Origin: RGIG3159 sp034927685
Lineage (GTDB): Bacteria > Bacillota > Clostridia > Oscillospirales > Oscillospiraceae
DNA length: 64,000 bases
Assembly: GCA_034927685.1 (NCBI GenBank)
Contig: JAYFPO010000012.1
Span: 1-64,000 of the forward strand
Reading direction: 5' to 3'
In this document: positions 22,906 to 31,536 of the stretch, piece after piece
Layout: every line of letters starts with the position of its first letter
Numbering within the stretch: the first letter of the stretch is position 1
Notes under the pieces: generated by a model
What the model was told of the DNA's origin: nothing
Database searches by the model: none
Seen by the model: only the letters and a program-made list of their open reading frames with translations
Translations under genes and position numbers: made by a program

Positions 22906-23937
22906 TCAGACTGCGTTGGCGGTCTCGCCGACGGCAGCCTCTTTTTCAAACTCCACAGCAGGCTTTGCCTTGTGGCAGCAGACAAAGTGGCCGGGGCAAA
23001 TTTCCCGCTTTTCCGGCGCCTCCTGCATACACCGCTCATCGGCATAGACACAGCGGGTATGGAACACGCAGCCGGAGGGCGGATTGGCCGGGTCCGGCGC
23101 GTCCCCGATCTTCAGATTCAAATGGAAGCTCTCCTGGTGCACGCCCTTTGAAATGCTGGGTGCGGATTCCAGCAGCACCTGCGTGTAGGGATGCAGGGCG
23201 TTGGAATAAATATCCGCCGCCGGCGCTTCCTCCAGAATATGGCCGGCATACATAATCATAATATAGTCGGCGATCTGGCGAACCACCGCCAGGTCATGGG
23301 CCACAAACAGCATGGCGAGCTTGAACTCATCGCGCAGATCCATCAGCAGGTTCAGCACCTGCGCCTGCAGCGAGACGTCCAGCGCCGAGATGGGCTCATC
23401 GGCCAGAATGATCTCCGGCCGCTCCACCAGCGAGCGGGCAATCAGAACGCGCTGGCGCTGTCCGCCGGACAGCGACGACGGGTTGCGGAAGCGATAACCG
23501 GGATCCAGCCCGACCTTCTCCAGCGTTTCACAGACCCGCTGATCGATCTCCTTCTTATCCCGCATCCCGCCCAAAAGCAGCGGCTCGGCAAGGGACTCAA
23601 GAATGGTAAAGCGCGGATGCAGTGCGGAGGCCGCATCCTGGAAAATCATCTGCACCTTGCGCCGCATCTCCCGTTTATCCTGCTTGTTCAGTTCGTGGAA
23701 GTTCTTTCCATAGTAATAGACCTCCCCCGCGGTGGGGTTTTCAATGCCGAGCAGAACCCGCAGCAAAACTGTTTTGCCGCAGCCGGACTCGCCAACCAGA
23801 GCCACGGTCTCACCGGGCACAATCTTGATGTCCACGCCGTCGACTACATAACGGGTCGCAACCTGCCGATTGAGCATCCCCTTGCAGATGGGGTAATATT
23901 TTTTTAAATTTGTTACTTTCAGAATTGCTTCAGCCAT
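22906..23937 (-). CDS. Oligopeptide/dipeptide ABC transporter ATPase (OppF-like)
   Basis: A 343-residue ATPase. ATG 23937 (MAEAILKVTNLKKYYP) is favoured: GAGGTGA is 7 bases upstream, while the ATG two codons earlier is too close to it. Walker A GESGCGKT, signature LSGGQRQR, Walker B ILADEPISALD and the switch histidine (VAHDLAVV) are all intact. The C-terminal part has the cysteine-containing oligopeptide-transporter domain (GCVFHTRC...C). It overlaps the partner ATPase gene slightly. With the partner it powers import through the two permeases. Confidence 0.9.
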   Translation of the reverse strand: MAEAILKVTNLKKYYPICKGMLNRQVATRYVVDGVDIKIVPGETVALVGESGCGKTVLLRVLLGIENPTAGEVYYYGKNFHELNKQDKREMRRKVQMIFQDAASALHPRFTILESLAEPLLLGGMRDKKEIDQRVCETLEKVGLDPGYRFRNPSSLSGGQRQRVLIARSLVERPEIILADEPISALDVSLQAQVLNLLMDLRDEFKLAMLFVAHDLAVVRQIADYIMIMYAGHILEEAPAADIYSNALHPYTQVLLESAPSISKGVHQESFHLNLKIGDAPDPANPPSGCVFHTRCVYADERCMQEAPEKREICPGHFVCCHKAKPAVEFEKEAAVGETANAV

Positions 23938-23948
23938 GGTCATTCACC

Positions 23949-24971
23949 TCAATCCAGACGAGTATCTTGTGCCGTCTCATAATCCACCAGCGGATAGTGA
24001 CAGGCCACCTGACGATCGTCGCTGATATGCACCAGTTCCGGAGTCTCGCGGAAGCACTTCTCCTGCGCCCACTCACAGCGCGCTGCGAAGGGACAGCCCT
24101 CGGGCGGGTTGGCCATGTCGGGCGGGAAGCCGGGAATGGACTTGAGCCGCTTGGTCTTGCGGGCCTCCAGCAGCGGCACCGAGCGCAGCAGTCCGACGGT
24201 ATAGGGGTGGCGGGGCGCAACCAGCAGCTCACGCTTCGGCGCGTATTCTACGCAGCGGCCGGCATACATCACGAAAATATCGTCGGCGAACTGGGAGACC
24301 ACGCCAAAATCATGGGTAATGATAATTACAGAATTGCCGACCTCTTCTTTGATTTCAATGAGGGCCTGAATAATTTCGGCCTGAATGGTGATGCCGAGAC
24401 TGGTGGTGGGCTCATCGGCAATGAGCAGTTCCGGCTTAAAGATCATCGACATGGCGATGAAGATTCTCTGCCGGAAGCCGGCGGAATACTGGCAGGGATA
24501 GCATTTGCAGACGTCCTCCCAGTTGCGAATCCCGACGAGCTTGAGCGCGTCGCGCACGGCTTTGTTGCACTCCTCCCTGGAGGCATGCCTGCGGTGCACC
24601 CGGTAGGCCTGGCGCAGCTGGTCTCCAATGGTCATATAGGGATTAAAGGAGGTGTTGGGGTCCTGGAAAATCAGGGAAATCTCACGGCCGCGCAGCTTTG
24701 CCATCTCTCTGGCGGATTTTTTCAGCAGATCCTCGCCTTTGAAGAAAATCTCACCGGTCTCGATTTTACCCGGGTGATCGACAATCTGCATAATGGCGCG
24801 GGAGGTCACGCTTTTGCCGGAACCGGATTCTCCGATGATGCCCAGCACACGGCCCTTTCTCAGGGTGAAGTTGACGCCCTCGACGGCCTTAATCACGGTG
24901 CCGCCCGGCATATGGAAATAGGTGCGAAGGTCCTTGACCTCCAACAGCATCTCATTATTTTTCTGTTCCAT
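23949..24971 (-). CDS. Oligopeptide/dipeptide ABC transporter ATPase (OppD-like), atypical signature
   Basis: A 340-residue ATPase (MEQKNNEMLLEVKDLRTYF). Walker A GESGSGKS, Q-loop FQDPNTSFNP and Walker B LLIADEPTTSLG are present, and the switch histidine is in ITHDFG. The ABC signature, normally LSGGMRQR, reads YSAGFRQR, and the D-loop reads SLG rather than ALD. The C-terminal cysteine motif (GCPFAARC...C) is normal. It likely forms a heterodimer with the OppF-like ATPase in which one of the two ATP sites is degenerate. It lies 17 bp downstream of the permease gene. Confidence 0.9.
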   Translation of the reverse strand: MEQKNNEMLLEVKDLRTYFHMPGGTVIKAVEGVNFTLRKGRVLGIIGESGSGKSVTSRAIMQIVDHPGKIETGEIFFKGEDLLKKSAREMAKLRGREISLIFQDPNTSFNPYMTIGDQLRQAYRVHRRHASREECNKAVRDALKLVGIRNWEDVCKCYPCQYSAGFRQRIFIAMSMIFKPELLIADEPTTSLGITIQAEIIQALIEIKEEVGNSVIIITHDFGVVSQFADDIFVMYAGRCVEYAPKRELLVAPRHPYTVGLLRSVPLLEARKTKRLKSIPGFPPDMANPPEGCPFAARCEWAQEKCFRETPELVHISDDRQVACHYPLVDYETAQDTRLD

Positions 24972-24988
24972 CGTACGCCTCCGCTCCG

Positions 24989-25888
24989 TCAGTCTTTCAG
25001 CTTGGGATCAAATTGCTTGTGCAGCGCGTCGCCGATCAGCGTCAGGGCAATTGCGATGATGACGATCAGGATACCCGGCATTGCCGTGATCCACCAATGG
25101 GTCGAAATGTAATTCTTGCCGTCGCCCATGACGTTGCCGAGGGAAATCATGGGAGGTTGAACGCCCAGGCCCATAAAGGCCAACAGGGATTCAATAATGA
25201 TCGCGCTGGACAGATCCATGGGCACGACCGGCAGAATTCCGGGCAGGACGTTGCGGCCCAGATAACGGCCGGCAATGCGCCCGTTACCGGCGCCCATCAG
25301 ACGGGCTGCGGAGATGTAATCCATATTTTTTTCGATCATCGTGCTGCCGCGAATGTTTCGGGCGTAGGGGGCCCAAAAGGACAGCGCAAGCACGACAATC
25401 AGCGCCGGAATGGACTGGCCCAGCAGAGAGACAAAAATAATCACCAGCACGATGAACGGATAGCCCATCTGCACGTCAACAATGCGCATCAAAATGCTGT
25501 CCACCTTGCCGGGATAGGACATGCCGGAGAAAATACCGACGATGACGCCCAAGAGCACCGCGATGACAACCGCGCTGACACAAATCACCATGGACGTGCG
25601 GATGCCGAAGATCATGCGTGACAGCAGGCAGCGACCAATATAGTCGGTACCCAAGGGGTAGCGGAGATCGGTAAAGGGCTTCATCAGGCTAATTTTTGGA
25701 TTGTTGAGCGTCGGGTCATTGGGCGCAATCAGCTCTGCAAAAATTGCCACAAAGGCAATGATTAAAATCACCACCAGGCCGATCGTAAAGGAGGGATTCT
25801 TTTTGCAGAATTTAAAAAAGGTCTTGATTTTGGCGGCTACGGGGTTGGCCCGAAAGGAAGGCTGTGCGCTCCATGTGATCTTCGCCAT
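24989..25888 (-). CDS. ABC transporter permease (DppC/OppC-like)
   Basis: A 299-residue inner-membrane permease. ATG 25888 (MAKITWSAQPSFRANP) follows GGGAGGT by 7 bases; the open frame extends further without a ribosome site. An N-terminal segment (about residue 35) precedes the usual DppC extracytoplasmic part (APNDP...YPLGTDYIGR), then five more segments. The cytoplasmic loop MDYISAARLMGAGNGRI...RNVLP is the EAA motif that contacts the ATPases. It forms the channel with the DppB-like protein, whose stop lies one base before this ATG. Confidence 0.9.
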   Translation of the reverse strand: MAKITWSAQPSFRANPVAAKIKTFFKFCKKNPSFTIGLVVILIIAFVAIFAELIAPNDPTLNNPKISLMKPFTDLRYPLGTDYIGRCLLSRMIFGIRTSMVICVSAVVIAVLLGVIVGIFSGMSYPGKVDSILMRIVDVQMGYPFIVLVIIFVSLLGQSIPALIVVLALSFWAPYARNIRGSTMIEKNMDYISAARLMGAGNGRIAGRYLGRNVLPGILPVVPMDLSSAIIIESLLAFMGLGVQPPMISLGNVMGDGKNYISTHWWITAMPGILIVIIAIALTLIGDALHKQFDPKLKD

Positions 25889-25889
25889 A

Positions 25890-26819
25890 TTACAGACCTC
25901 CCTGTGCTTTACGGATCCGCGGATCCAGATAGAGATAGGAAATATCAATCACGGTGTTGATAATAATAAATACGGCCGCCAGCAACAACACCAGGCTCTG
26001 TACCAGGAAGTAGTCGCGGCGCAAGATGGCATTCAGGGTTTGCAGCCCCATGCCAGGATAACCGTAGATGTTTTCAATCAGCAGGCAGTTGCCCATCATA
26101 AAGCCCAGCTGGGACCCAACCAGCGTCAGGAAAGACACCAGGATATCCCGGAAGGAGTAGCCCATGAGTACCGTAAACCGTGGTACTCCCCGGGCTTTCG
26201 CAGCCTTGGAAAAGTCCCGCTCCATAGCGCCAAGCATGCCGGTCCGCACATTTCGCGCGAACACACCTGCGAGCGGCAGGCCCAGCACAATGGCCGGCAG
26301 AATGGCATATCGGATGCCTTTAAAGCCGGAGGCCGGCAGGAGTTTAAACTTGACCGCCACAATCTGAATGAGCATGATCGCCACCCAGTAGTTGGGCATG
26401 GACTGGAATAGCACAGCGATTCCGCTGAGCAGACGGTCTATGATCGTATTCTTGAAGATTGCCGCCAGCAAACCCAGTAACAGGCCCAAGATGACCGCGC
26501 TGGGCAGCGCCAAACCGATCATTACCAGTGTCGCCTTGTAGGAACTGGCAATGACGTTCGTCACATTGTCCTTGCAGAAGTAGGAATAGCCCAGATCGCC
26601 ATTGAAAACATCCTTGATGTAGTTGACGAACTGCACCGGAATGGAGTCGTTGAGGCCCATCTCCTCGCGCAGCGCTTCCACGGTTGCCTCGTCGGCGTTG
26701 CCTGCCACGGAGCGGGCCGGATCACCGGGGATCAAACGCAGCAGCACAAACGTGACGATCAGAACGGCAATGACAACCAGAATGCCCTGCAAAAGCCGTT
26801 TGAAAATTGTAGTCAGCAT
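25890..26819 (-). CDS. ABC transporter permease (DppB/OppB-like)
   Basis: A 309-residue permease with six predicted segments. It opens MLTTIFKRLLQGILVVIAVLIVTFVLLRLIPGDPA, the standard DppB start with RLIPGDP. The EAA loop reads MERDFSKAAKARGVP...FRD around residue 205. The C-terminus YLDPRIRKAQG is also typical. It is the first permease gene after the binding protein gene, from which it is separated by 125 bp and a strong hairpin that may reduce read-through into the membrane components. Confidence 0.9.
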   Translation of the reverse strand: MLTTIFKRLLQGILVVIAVLIVTFVLLRLIPGDPARSVAGNADEATVEALREEMGLNDSIPVQFVNYIKDVFNGDLGYSYFCKDNVTNVIASSYKATLVMIGLALPSAVILGLLLGLLAAIFKNTIIDRLLSGIAVLFQSMPNYWVAIMLIQIVAVKFKLLPASGFKGIRYAILPAIVLGLPLAGVFARNVRTGMLGAMERDFSKAAKARGVPRFTVLMGYSFRDILVSFLTLVGSQLGFMMGNCLLIENIYGYPGMGLQTLNAILRRDYFLVQSLVLLLAAVFIIINTVIDISYLYLDPRIRKAQGGL

Positions 26820-26875
26820 ATGTAGATACCTGTACCGGCAGAGCGCAGGTACGATCTCCTTTCGCTTCGATTAGA

Positions 26876-26906
26876 GATGCCCGGCATAGGCACTATGCCG
26901 GGCATC
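26876..26906 (-). terminator. Intercistronic hairpin between binding-protein and permease genes
   Basis: GATGCCCGGCATAG (26876-26889) pairs perfectly with CTATGCCGGGCATC (26893-26906). On the minus strand it is followed by TCT only, so it is more likely an attenuator or an mRNA-stabilising stem that raises binding-protein over permease levels. Confidence 0.7.
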
Positions 26907-26944
26907 CGCTTGGTTATTTCACAGGTGCCTTTTTCCGTCTGAGA

Positions 26945-28549
26945 TCAGCTCAAAGACAGCGCGGCGAAATTGATGTTGGAGGACGGTGTGACTGTCAGAC
27001 CCTGCAGATTTGCAACATATCCATAGACCTGAACGGAGTCGAACAGCGGCATGTTGGTATTGGTCTCAACCAACAGCGGATACAGGTCATTCTGAATGCT
27101 GGCTCTGCGCTCCTCCGGAACGGTGATCGCGCTCTCCTTATCCAACGCTGCATCGACTTCCGGATAGCTGGAAAAGTTGCAGCGGCCGGTCGTTCTGTAG
27201 TGGTTTCCGAGAATAAAGTTGGTCGCACCGCTGCAGTTCATCCAGCCGGTATCAATCATGAGGCAGGAATCCTCTTCATACAGGTGCTGTTCCCAGGCGG
27301 CGGTCTCTTCCACAACCAGCTCAACCTGGATGCCGATCGCGTTCAGGTTAGAGACGATGTATTCCGCGTATTCCTTGGTTTTCGGATAGAAGCCGGTGGA
27401 GGTAATGTACTTGATTGTGGGCAGGCCTTCGCCGTTGGGATAACCCGCCTCTGCCAGCAGCTGTGCCGCCTTTTCAGGATCATAGGTGGGCAGGCCGTCG
27501 GCCGCAACATACATGGGGTTCACATGCGAGGTGTAGGAATCCGCCAGCACAGCATACCCCTGCATAATATCATTGACGATGGTCTCACGGTCGATCGCGT
27601 AGGAGATGGCTTTGCGAACCAGCTCTTGCTGCATCACATCCTGTGTGCACTTGAAGATGATGTACTTCTGTTCATCCACATAGACCTTCTGGTAGGCGAT
27701 GGTGTCATCCGCTTCAATCTGCGCAACCTGCTCGATGTCAACACGTTCAATCAGGTGTGCCTCGCCGGTCTGCAGTGCGGCCAGACGGGTTGCAGGTTCC
27801 GCCACATACTTGTATTCGCAGTACTCCATCTTGGCGGCGTTATCCTTATCCCAGTAATTGTCAAATGCTTTCAGGTAAACCGTTTCATTTTCGTATTTGA
27901 CAAACTGATAGGCGCCGTTGCCATTGAGGGTCTGATTCAGTGTGCCGGCATTGACATCGTCGGCAGACAAGACCGCCGCAGAGCAAAGCAGATCAAGCAG
28001 TTCTGCGCAGGGCGCCTTTGTTGTCGGCCACATTTTAATGGTATAGTCGTCCACAATTTCAGTTTCGAAGACACAGCCCCAATCGCCATAAGCGGCAGAA
28101 TCAGGCCGCGAGGTCCATGCAACCGTGGCAGCAACGTCTTCCGCATTGAACGCAGAGCCGTCATGGAACGTTACGCCCTGACGCAGCGTCAGCTGCAGCG
28201 TATAGCCGTCATCCAGGTATTCCCAGGACGCGGCCAGGCCCGGTATGTAGTTGCCATCGGCATCCTTATGAACCAGATGCTCGAATACGTTCCATTCCAG
28301 GTGCTTGTTGGAGAGAATGGTGTTGCCGGTGGGATCCCATGTTCCCTGGAAGGCGCCGGAGGAGAGGACCACCAGCGTGTCTCCGCCAGAGCCGTTGTCG
28401 GCAGTCGTGCTGCCCTCGCCGGCGGTAGTTGCGCTGTCATCCGTGGTAGCCGAGTCTTTGGTGGCCTTGTCACTGCCGCAGCCGGTAAAAACGGTCGCGA
28501 GCATCAGCATTGCCAAAAGAAGAACCAATAATCTTTTTGCCTTTTTCAT
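26945..28549 (-). CDS. Peptide/nickel-type substrate-binding lipoprotein (SBP family 5)
   Basis: A 534-residue extracytoplasmic binding protein. The signal peptide MKKAKRLLVLLLAMLMLATV is followed by the lipobox FTGC, so Cys24 is probably lipid-modified. A Ser/Thr/Gly linker follows to about residue 57. The mature part has the family 5 pattern: WNVFEHLVHKDADGNYIPGLAASWE, TLRQGVTFHDGSAFNAEDV and so on. It is the first gene of the importer operon. Ligands of this family include oligopeptides, glycosides, opines and nickel; context (kinase, M81 enzyme, aminotransferase) points to a sugar-amine or peptide conjugate, but this is inference. Confidence 0.9.
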   Translation of the reverse strand: MKKAKRLLVLLLAMLMLATVFTGCGSDKATKDSATTDDSATTAGEGSTTADNGSGGDTLVVLSSGAFQGTWDPTGNTILSNKHLEWNVFEHLVHKDADGNYIPGLAASWEYLDDGYTLQLTLRQGVTFHDGSAFNAEDVAATVAWTSRPDSAAYGDWGCVFETEIVDDYTIKMWPTTKAPCAELLDLLCSAAVLSADDVNAGTLNQTLNGNGAYQFVKYENETVYLKAFDNYWDKDNAAKMEYCEYKYVAEPATRLAALQTGEAHLIERVDIEQVAQIEADDTIAYQKVYVDEQKYIIFKCTQDVMQQELVRKAISYAIDRETIVNDIMQGYAVLADSYTSHVNPMYVAADGLPTYDPEKAAQLLAEAGYPNGEGLPTIKYITSTGFYPKTKEYAEYIVSNLNAIGIQVELVVEETAAWEQHLYEEDSCLMIDTGWMNCSGATNFILGNHYRTTGRCNFSSYPEVDAALDKESAITVPEERRASIQNDLYPLLVETNTNMPLFDSVQVYGYVANLQGLTVTPSSNINFAALSLS

Positions 28550-29024
28550 GTTTTCCTCCTTACTCTATTACCATTATTATTTCTCGGGAATCCCCGGTCT
28601 CCCGTTTCTTGAGCCTGCCGCCCTTCCGGCGGCGTGGCGCTTTGCGACGCTTGTGCAAACCATCCTATCTATGAGGTATCCCGGTCATCTTCGGTGAGGG
28701 GCCGCTTTGTGCCGCTGCATGAGAAAATCAGACAAAGGAACCGCTGCGGAAGCACATGCCGGATTGTTTGACTGTTCTCCCTTTCATCAGGAGGCTCGAT
28801 TTGCAAGGGATTATTTTGGACAACCTCGGCAGACCGCTTTCGAATCGCACTTGGCGCTCCCTTTTTTCCATGGCATCGTCATGCAAAGCGGCGGTTCTCC
28901 GGGTGATCGGAGGAAGGAACGGATCCCACCTTTTCAGGCAGAAAACAGACATCGGTTTGTGGCGAAAATGCACAATGCAAAGACATTTTCAGGAGGCATC
29001 TCCAACAGATTGCTTGCCTTTCTT
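28550..29024 (-). promoter_or_regulatory. Long untranslated leader of the importer operon
   Basis: About 475 bases separate the predicted transcription start from the binding-protein ATG, with no convincing gene on either strand. It includes GC-rich stems such as GCCGCCGG...GGGCGGC (around 28615-28640). I do not recognise a known riboswitch class. It may hold a structured control element or simply a distal promoter. Confidence 0.45.
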
Positions 29025-29030
29025 GAGCCG

Positions 29031-29059
29031 AGTATACCACCCACATTTTGGAATGTCAA
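29031..29059 (-). promoter_or_regulatory. Probable promoter of the importer operon
   Basis: On the minus strand TTGACA (29059-29054) and TATACT (29036-29031), spacer 17. It is the best promoter-like match upstream of the binding-protein gene although it is almost 500 bp away. Confidence 0.65.
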
Positions 29060-29276
29060 ACATTATTTGACTAAAAACGGTCACAAAATTTGAGGTTTCA
29101 CAGATTTTTATGTTGTCATCGCCACAATCAGTGCGACTCCCTGCTATATTTCACAAAAATCATGTGGGATTTCAGTCAAAATGGCAACTGGAGTTGGTGA
29201 CTGCAAGATCATATGTGAATGTTTCGTACATATTTGGCAAATTTTACCACTAATTTTTTTAATCCTCTACTACCCC

Positions 29277-29305
29277 TTGCAAACCCTAAAATCCATGTTT
29301 ATAAT
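29277..29305 (+). promoter_or_regulatory. Promoter of the DeoR-family gene
   Basis: TTGCAA (29277-29282) and TATAAT (29300-29305), spacer 17, about 90 bases upstream of the start codon. Confidence 0.75.
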
Positions 29306-29393
29306 AGAGAAAAGAAAAAACTACCAATCCGGACCGCCTGGATGTCTTCAACACACGATGGAGCATCGGGCATATAAAGGAGGGAACTTCAAC

Positions 29394-30179
29394 ATGACGG
29401 CAACTGAGCGCCGGGAAAAAATCGTCGCAATGCTGCAGCATACCAATTTCATCAAAATAACAGATGTTGTCTCACAATTTGAAATTTCCAACGAGACAGT
29501 TCGCCGGGATTTGGACTATCTTCAGGATCAGAAGCTGATTCGTCGGGTTTACGGCGGCGCAATTTTAAAGGAGCGGACACAGACTGTCCCCTCTCACCAG
29601 TCCCATCTCATCAGCGAACTCAGCGCCATTGGCCGGGCCGCCGCGGATCTGGTCGTGCCCGGTGAGTCTGTCTTTTTGTGCAACGGCTCCACCACGCTGC
29701 AGGTCGCCCACTATCTGCGCAGCCGGAGCAATATTACGGTTGTCACGAATTCCCTGGCAATCATCAACGAATTGGCCGACTCTGAGGTGAATCTAATCAT
29801 TTTGGGCGGCCGATTGAGCAGTGGAGAACGTGATATTTCCGGAGATCTGACGGTTGACTGCGTCAACCGTTTCTATTGTGACAAAGCGTTCTTCGGCTGC
29901 GGCGGCGCCACTATGGAGCTTGGCGTCATGGATTATAATTCCGGCAGCATGCCGCTGCACCCCTATGTCATCCAGCGCTCTGCCCAACACATTCTGGTGG
30001 CCAGCAGTCAAAAATTCGGCACGCCCGCCTTTGTCACGGCCTGTTCTCTGGACGATGTGGATCTCATCATTTCCGACACCCAACTGTCGGAGGACTATCA
30101 GACCCACCTGCGTGAGCATGGCATTGAACTTTTGCTCGTTGACGCCGAGCCGGAGGCTTCCGGCAAGACCGACGACTGA
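29394..30179 (+). CDS. DeoR-family transcriptional regulator
   Basis: A 261-residue regulator. ATG 29394 follows AGGAGG; the frame is open upstream but that part precedes or spans the promoter. The N-terminal winged helix is MTATERREKIVAMLQHTNFIKITDVVSQFEISNETVRRDLDYL, with the DeoR hallmark ETVRRDLDYLQDQKLIRRVYGGA. The C-terminal sensor domain (from about residue 75) has the sugar-phosphate-isomerase-like pattern FLCNGSTTLQVAHYL and ITVVTNSLAI, which usually binds phosphorylated sugars. It faces the importer-kinase-M81 operon, so a phosphorylated product of the FGGY kinase is a plausible inducer. Confidence 0.9.
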   Translation: MTATERREKIVAMLQHTNFIKITDVVSQFEISNETVRRDLDYLQDQKLIRRVYGGAILKERTQTVPSHQSHLISELSAIGRAAADLVVPGESVFLCNGSTTLQVAHYLRSRSNITVVTNSLAIINELADSEVNLIILGGRLSSGERDISGDLTVDCVNRFYCDKAFFGCGGATMELGVMDYNSGSMPLHPYVIQRSAQHILVASSQKFGTPAFVTACSLDDVDLIISDTQLSEDYQTHLREHGIELLLVDAEPEASGKTDD

Positions 30180-30227
30180 ATTGCAGCGCAAAATGACCAC
30201 GGTTTCGTGAAAAGGAGTGTTCAAGCG

Positions 30228-30284
30228 CGGCGTCCGGCAGGCATTTGCCCTTGCGGCTCATGCTCTGCCGGACGCCGTTTTTTT
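30228..30284 (+). terminator. Rho-independent terminator after the DeoR gene
   Basis: CGGCGTCCGGCAG (30228-30240) pairs perfectly with CTGCCGGACGCCG (30265-30277), followed by seven T (30278-30284). The loop of 24 bases is long. Confidence 0.85.
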
Positions 30285-30410
30285 CCGCGTTCTCCGGCGC
30301 TCCTTTTCGCATACGGCACAGTTTGATCCCGCAGCCGCGCCGTTTCCTGGTCGCAAAATTGCGATGTTCGAGTGACCAATCCTGCAATTCGACAAAATTC
30401 GAACTTAGTC

Positions 30411-30438
30411 TTGCTTCTTTCTTCCAAAATGCTATAAT
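30411..30438 (+). promoter_or_regulatory. Promoter of the pilin-like gene
   Basis: TTGCTT (30411-30416) and TATAAT (30433-30438), spacer 16, about 105 bases before the start codon. Confidence 0.65.
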
Positions 30439-30544
30439 TTATACACAGCACGTTTTTTATGGTATTATGGCGATACAGAGACGGAAAGAAGCTTTTGCGG
30501 GGACGATGGACGCCGTCATTCCCAGAAAAAAAAACGAGAAGGCG

Positions 30545-31345
30545 ATGGTGTCGGAATTGAAGCAGAACAAAAACGGGTTTACGCTGGTCGAGCTCATCGT
30601 GGTCATCGCAATCCTTGGAATTCTTGTCGCGATTGCAATTCCGGCCTACATTGGCTTTGTAACGCGCGCCAAAATTACGGCAGATCAGGTTACGCTCGGA
30701 TCATTAAACAGGGCAACTCAGGTTTACTATGGCGAGGAACCGTCTTCAAACCCGTTTGAGGTCATCGGCACATCAGACGCCGTTCTGATGCAAACGCTGG
30801 TGGACGAGAGCTTTTTCTCCGAAACGCCTGTTCCACAGCAAAAGGACGTTTCTTTCCTCTGGAATTTTGGGAATAAGATATGGCTGCTCTCCGATGACGC
30901 TTCAAACGTCTATGGCCTTTCGGTCGCAGATGTTACTTTGGGCGTAGGCGGTCATACAGGCTATATCAAGGGCAGTTATTCTGGAACAGCAACGGATATC
31001 CTCATTTCAAAAACGTTGGATGGAACAACGATGACCAATATCTGGCAGGATGTCTTCGCGAATAAAGGGCTGACTTCTCTCAGTTTCCCTGCCGACAGCG
31101 GGATCGTCCGAATCCACGCAAGAGCGTTCAATCACAATAATCTGACGGAGGTTGTCCTTCCGAACAGCGTAAAGCGGTTGGACTATGGCGCATTTTGGAA
31201 CAATGATATCACAAAGGTTACAATCGGCTCGGACGTCATTCTGGAGGACCAGGTATTCAGAAACAACAACGCATTCCGAGACGCCTATACCGCAAACGGC
31301 GCGGGAACCTACCTGTATCAGGATGGCGCATGGGTCAAACAGTGA
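30545..31345 (+). CDS. Prepilin-like protein with leucine-rich repeat domain
   Basis: A 266-residue protein. Start ATG 30545 gives the leader MVSELKQNKNG; cleavage after Gly11 would leave FTLVELIVVIAILGILVAIAIPA, a textbook type IV pilin N-terminus with Glu at +5. After a variable stretch the C-terminal part (about residues 165-250) has BspA-like leucine-rich repeats: LTSLSFPADSGIVRIHARAFNHNNLTEVVLPNSVKRL and DITKVTIGSDVILEDQVF. Pilins usually carry a small beta domain; a leucine-rich repeat here suggests a surface adhesin or minor pilin. No prepilin peptidase, assembly ATPase or other pilin gene is near, so it would rely on machinery elsewhere. Confidence 0.85.
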   Translation: MVSELKQNKNGFTLVELIVVIAILGILVAIAIPAYIGFVTRAKITADQVTLGSLNRATQVYYGEEPSSNPFEVIGTSDAVLMQTLVDESFFSETPVPQQKDVSFLWNFGNKIWLLSDDASNVYGLSVADVTLGVGGHTGYIKGSYSGTATDILISKTLDGTTMTNIWQDVFANKGLTSLSFPADSGIVRIHARAFNHNNLTEVVLPNSVKRLDYGAFWNNDITKVTIGSDVILEDQVFRNNNAFRDAYTANGAGTYLYQDGAWVKQ

Positions 31346-31359
31346 GCGGTTCCGGCCAA

Positions 31360-31408
31360 AAAGACAAATCCGTTTCAACGTCTTCTAAAACGGATTTGTC
31401 TTTTTTTT
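31360..31408 (+). terminator. Rho-independent terminator after the pilin-like gene
   Basis: AAAGACAAATCCGTTT (31360-31375) pairs perfectly with AAACGGATTTGTCTTT (31388-31403), and the T-run continues to 31408. Confidence 0.9.
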
Positions 31409-31536
31409 AGATTTGACAGCAAATAAAAAAAGATAGTTGATTGGATCCTCTCGTTCTGTATGTTAGAATTCGACTAAGTGACTCGCGATATTCTTTGCTT
31501 TCGGAATATTATAAACGTTTTCAGGAGGACTTGACT

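Noticed and set aside
28728..29070. Open frames on both strands in the importer-operon leader
   Set aside because: They lack ribosome sites and protein-like patterns; the region is better read as untranslated leader.
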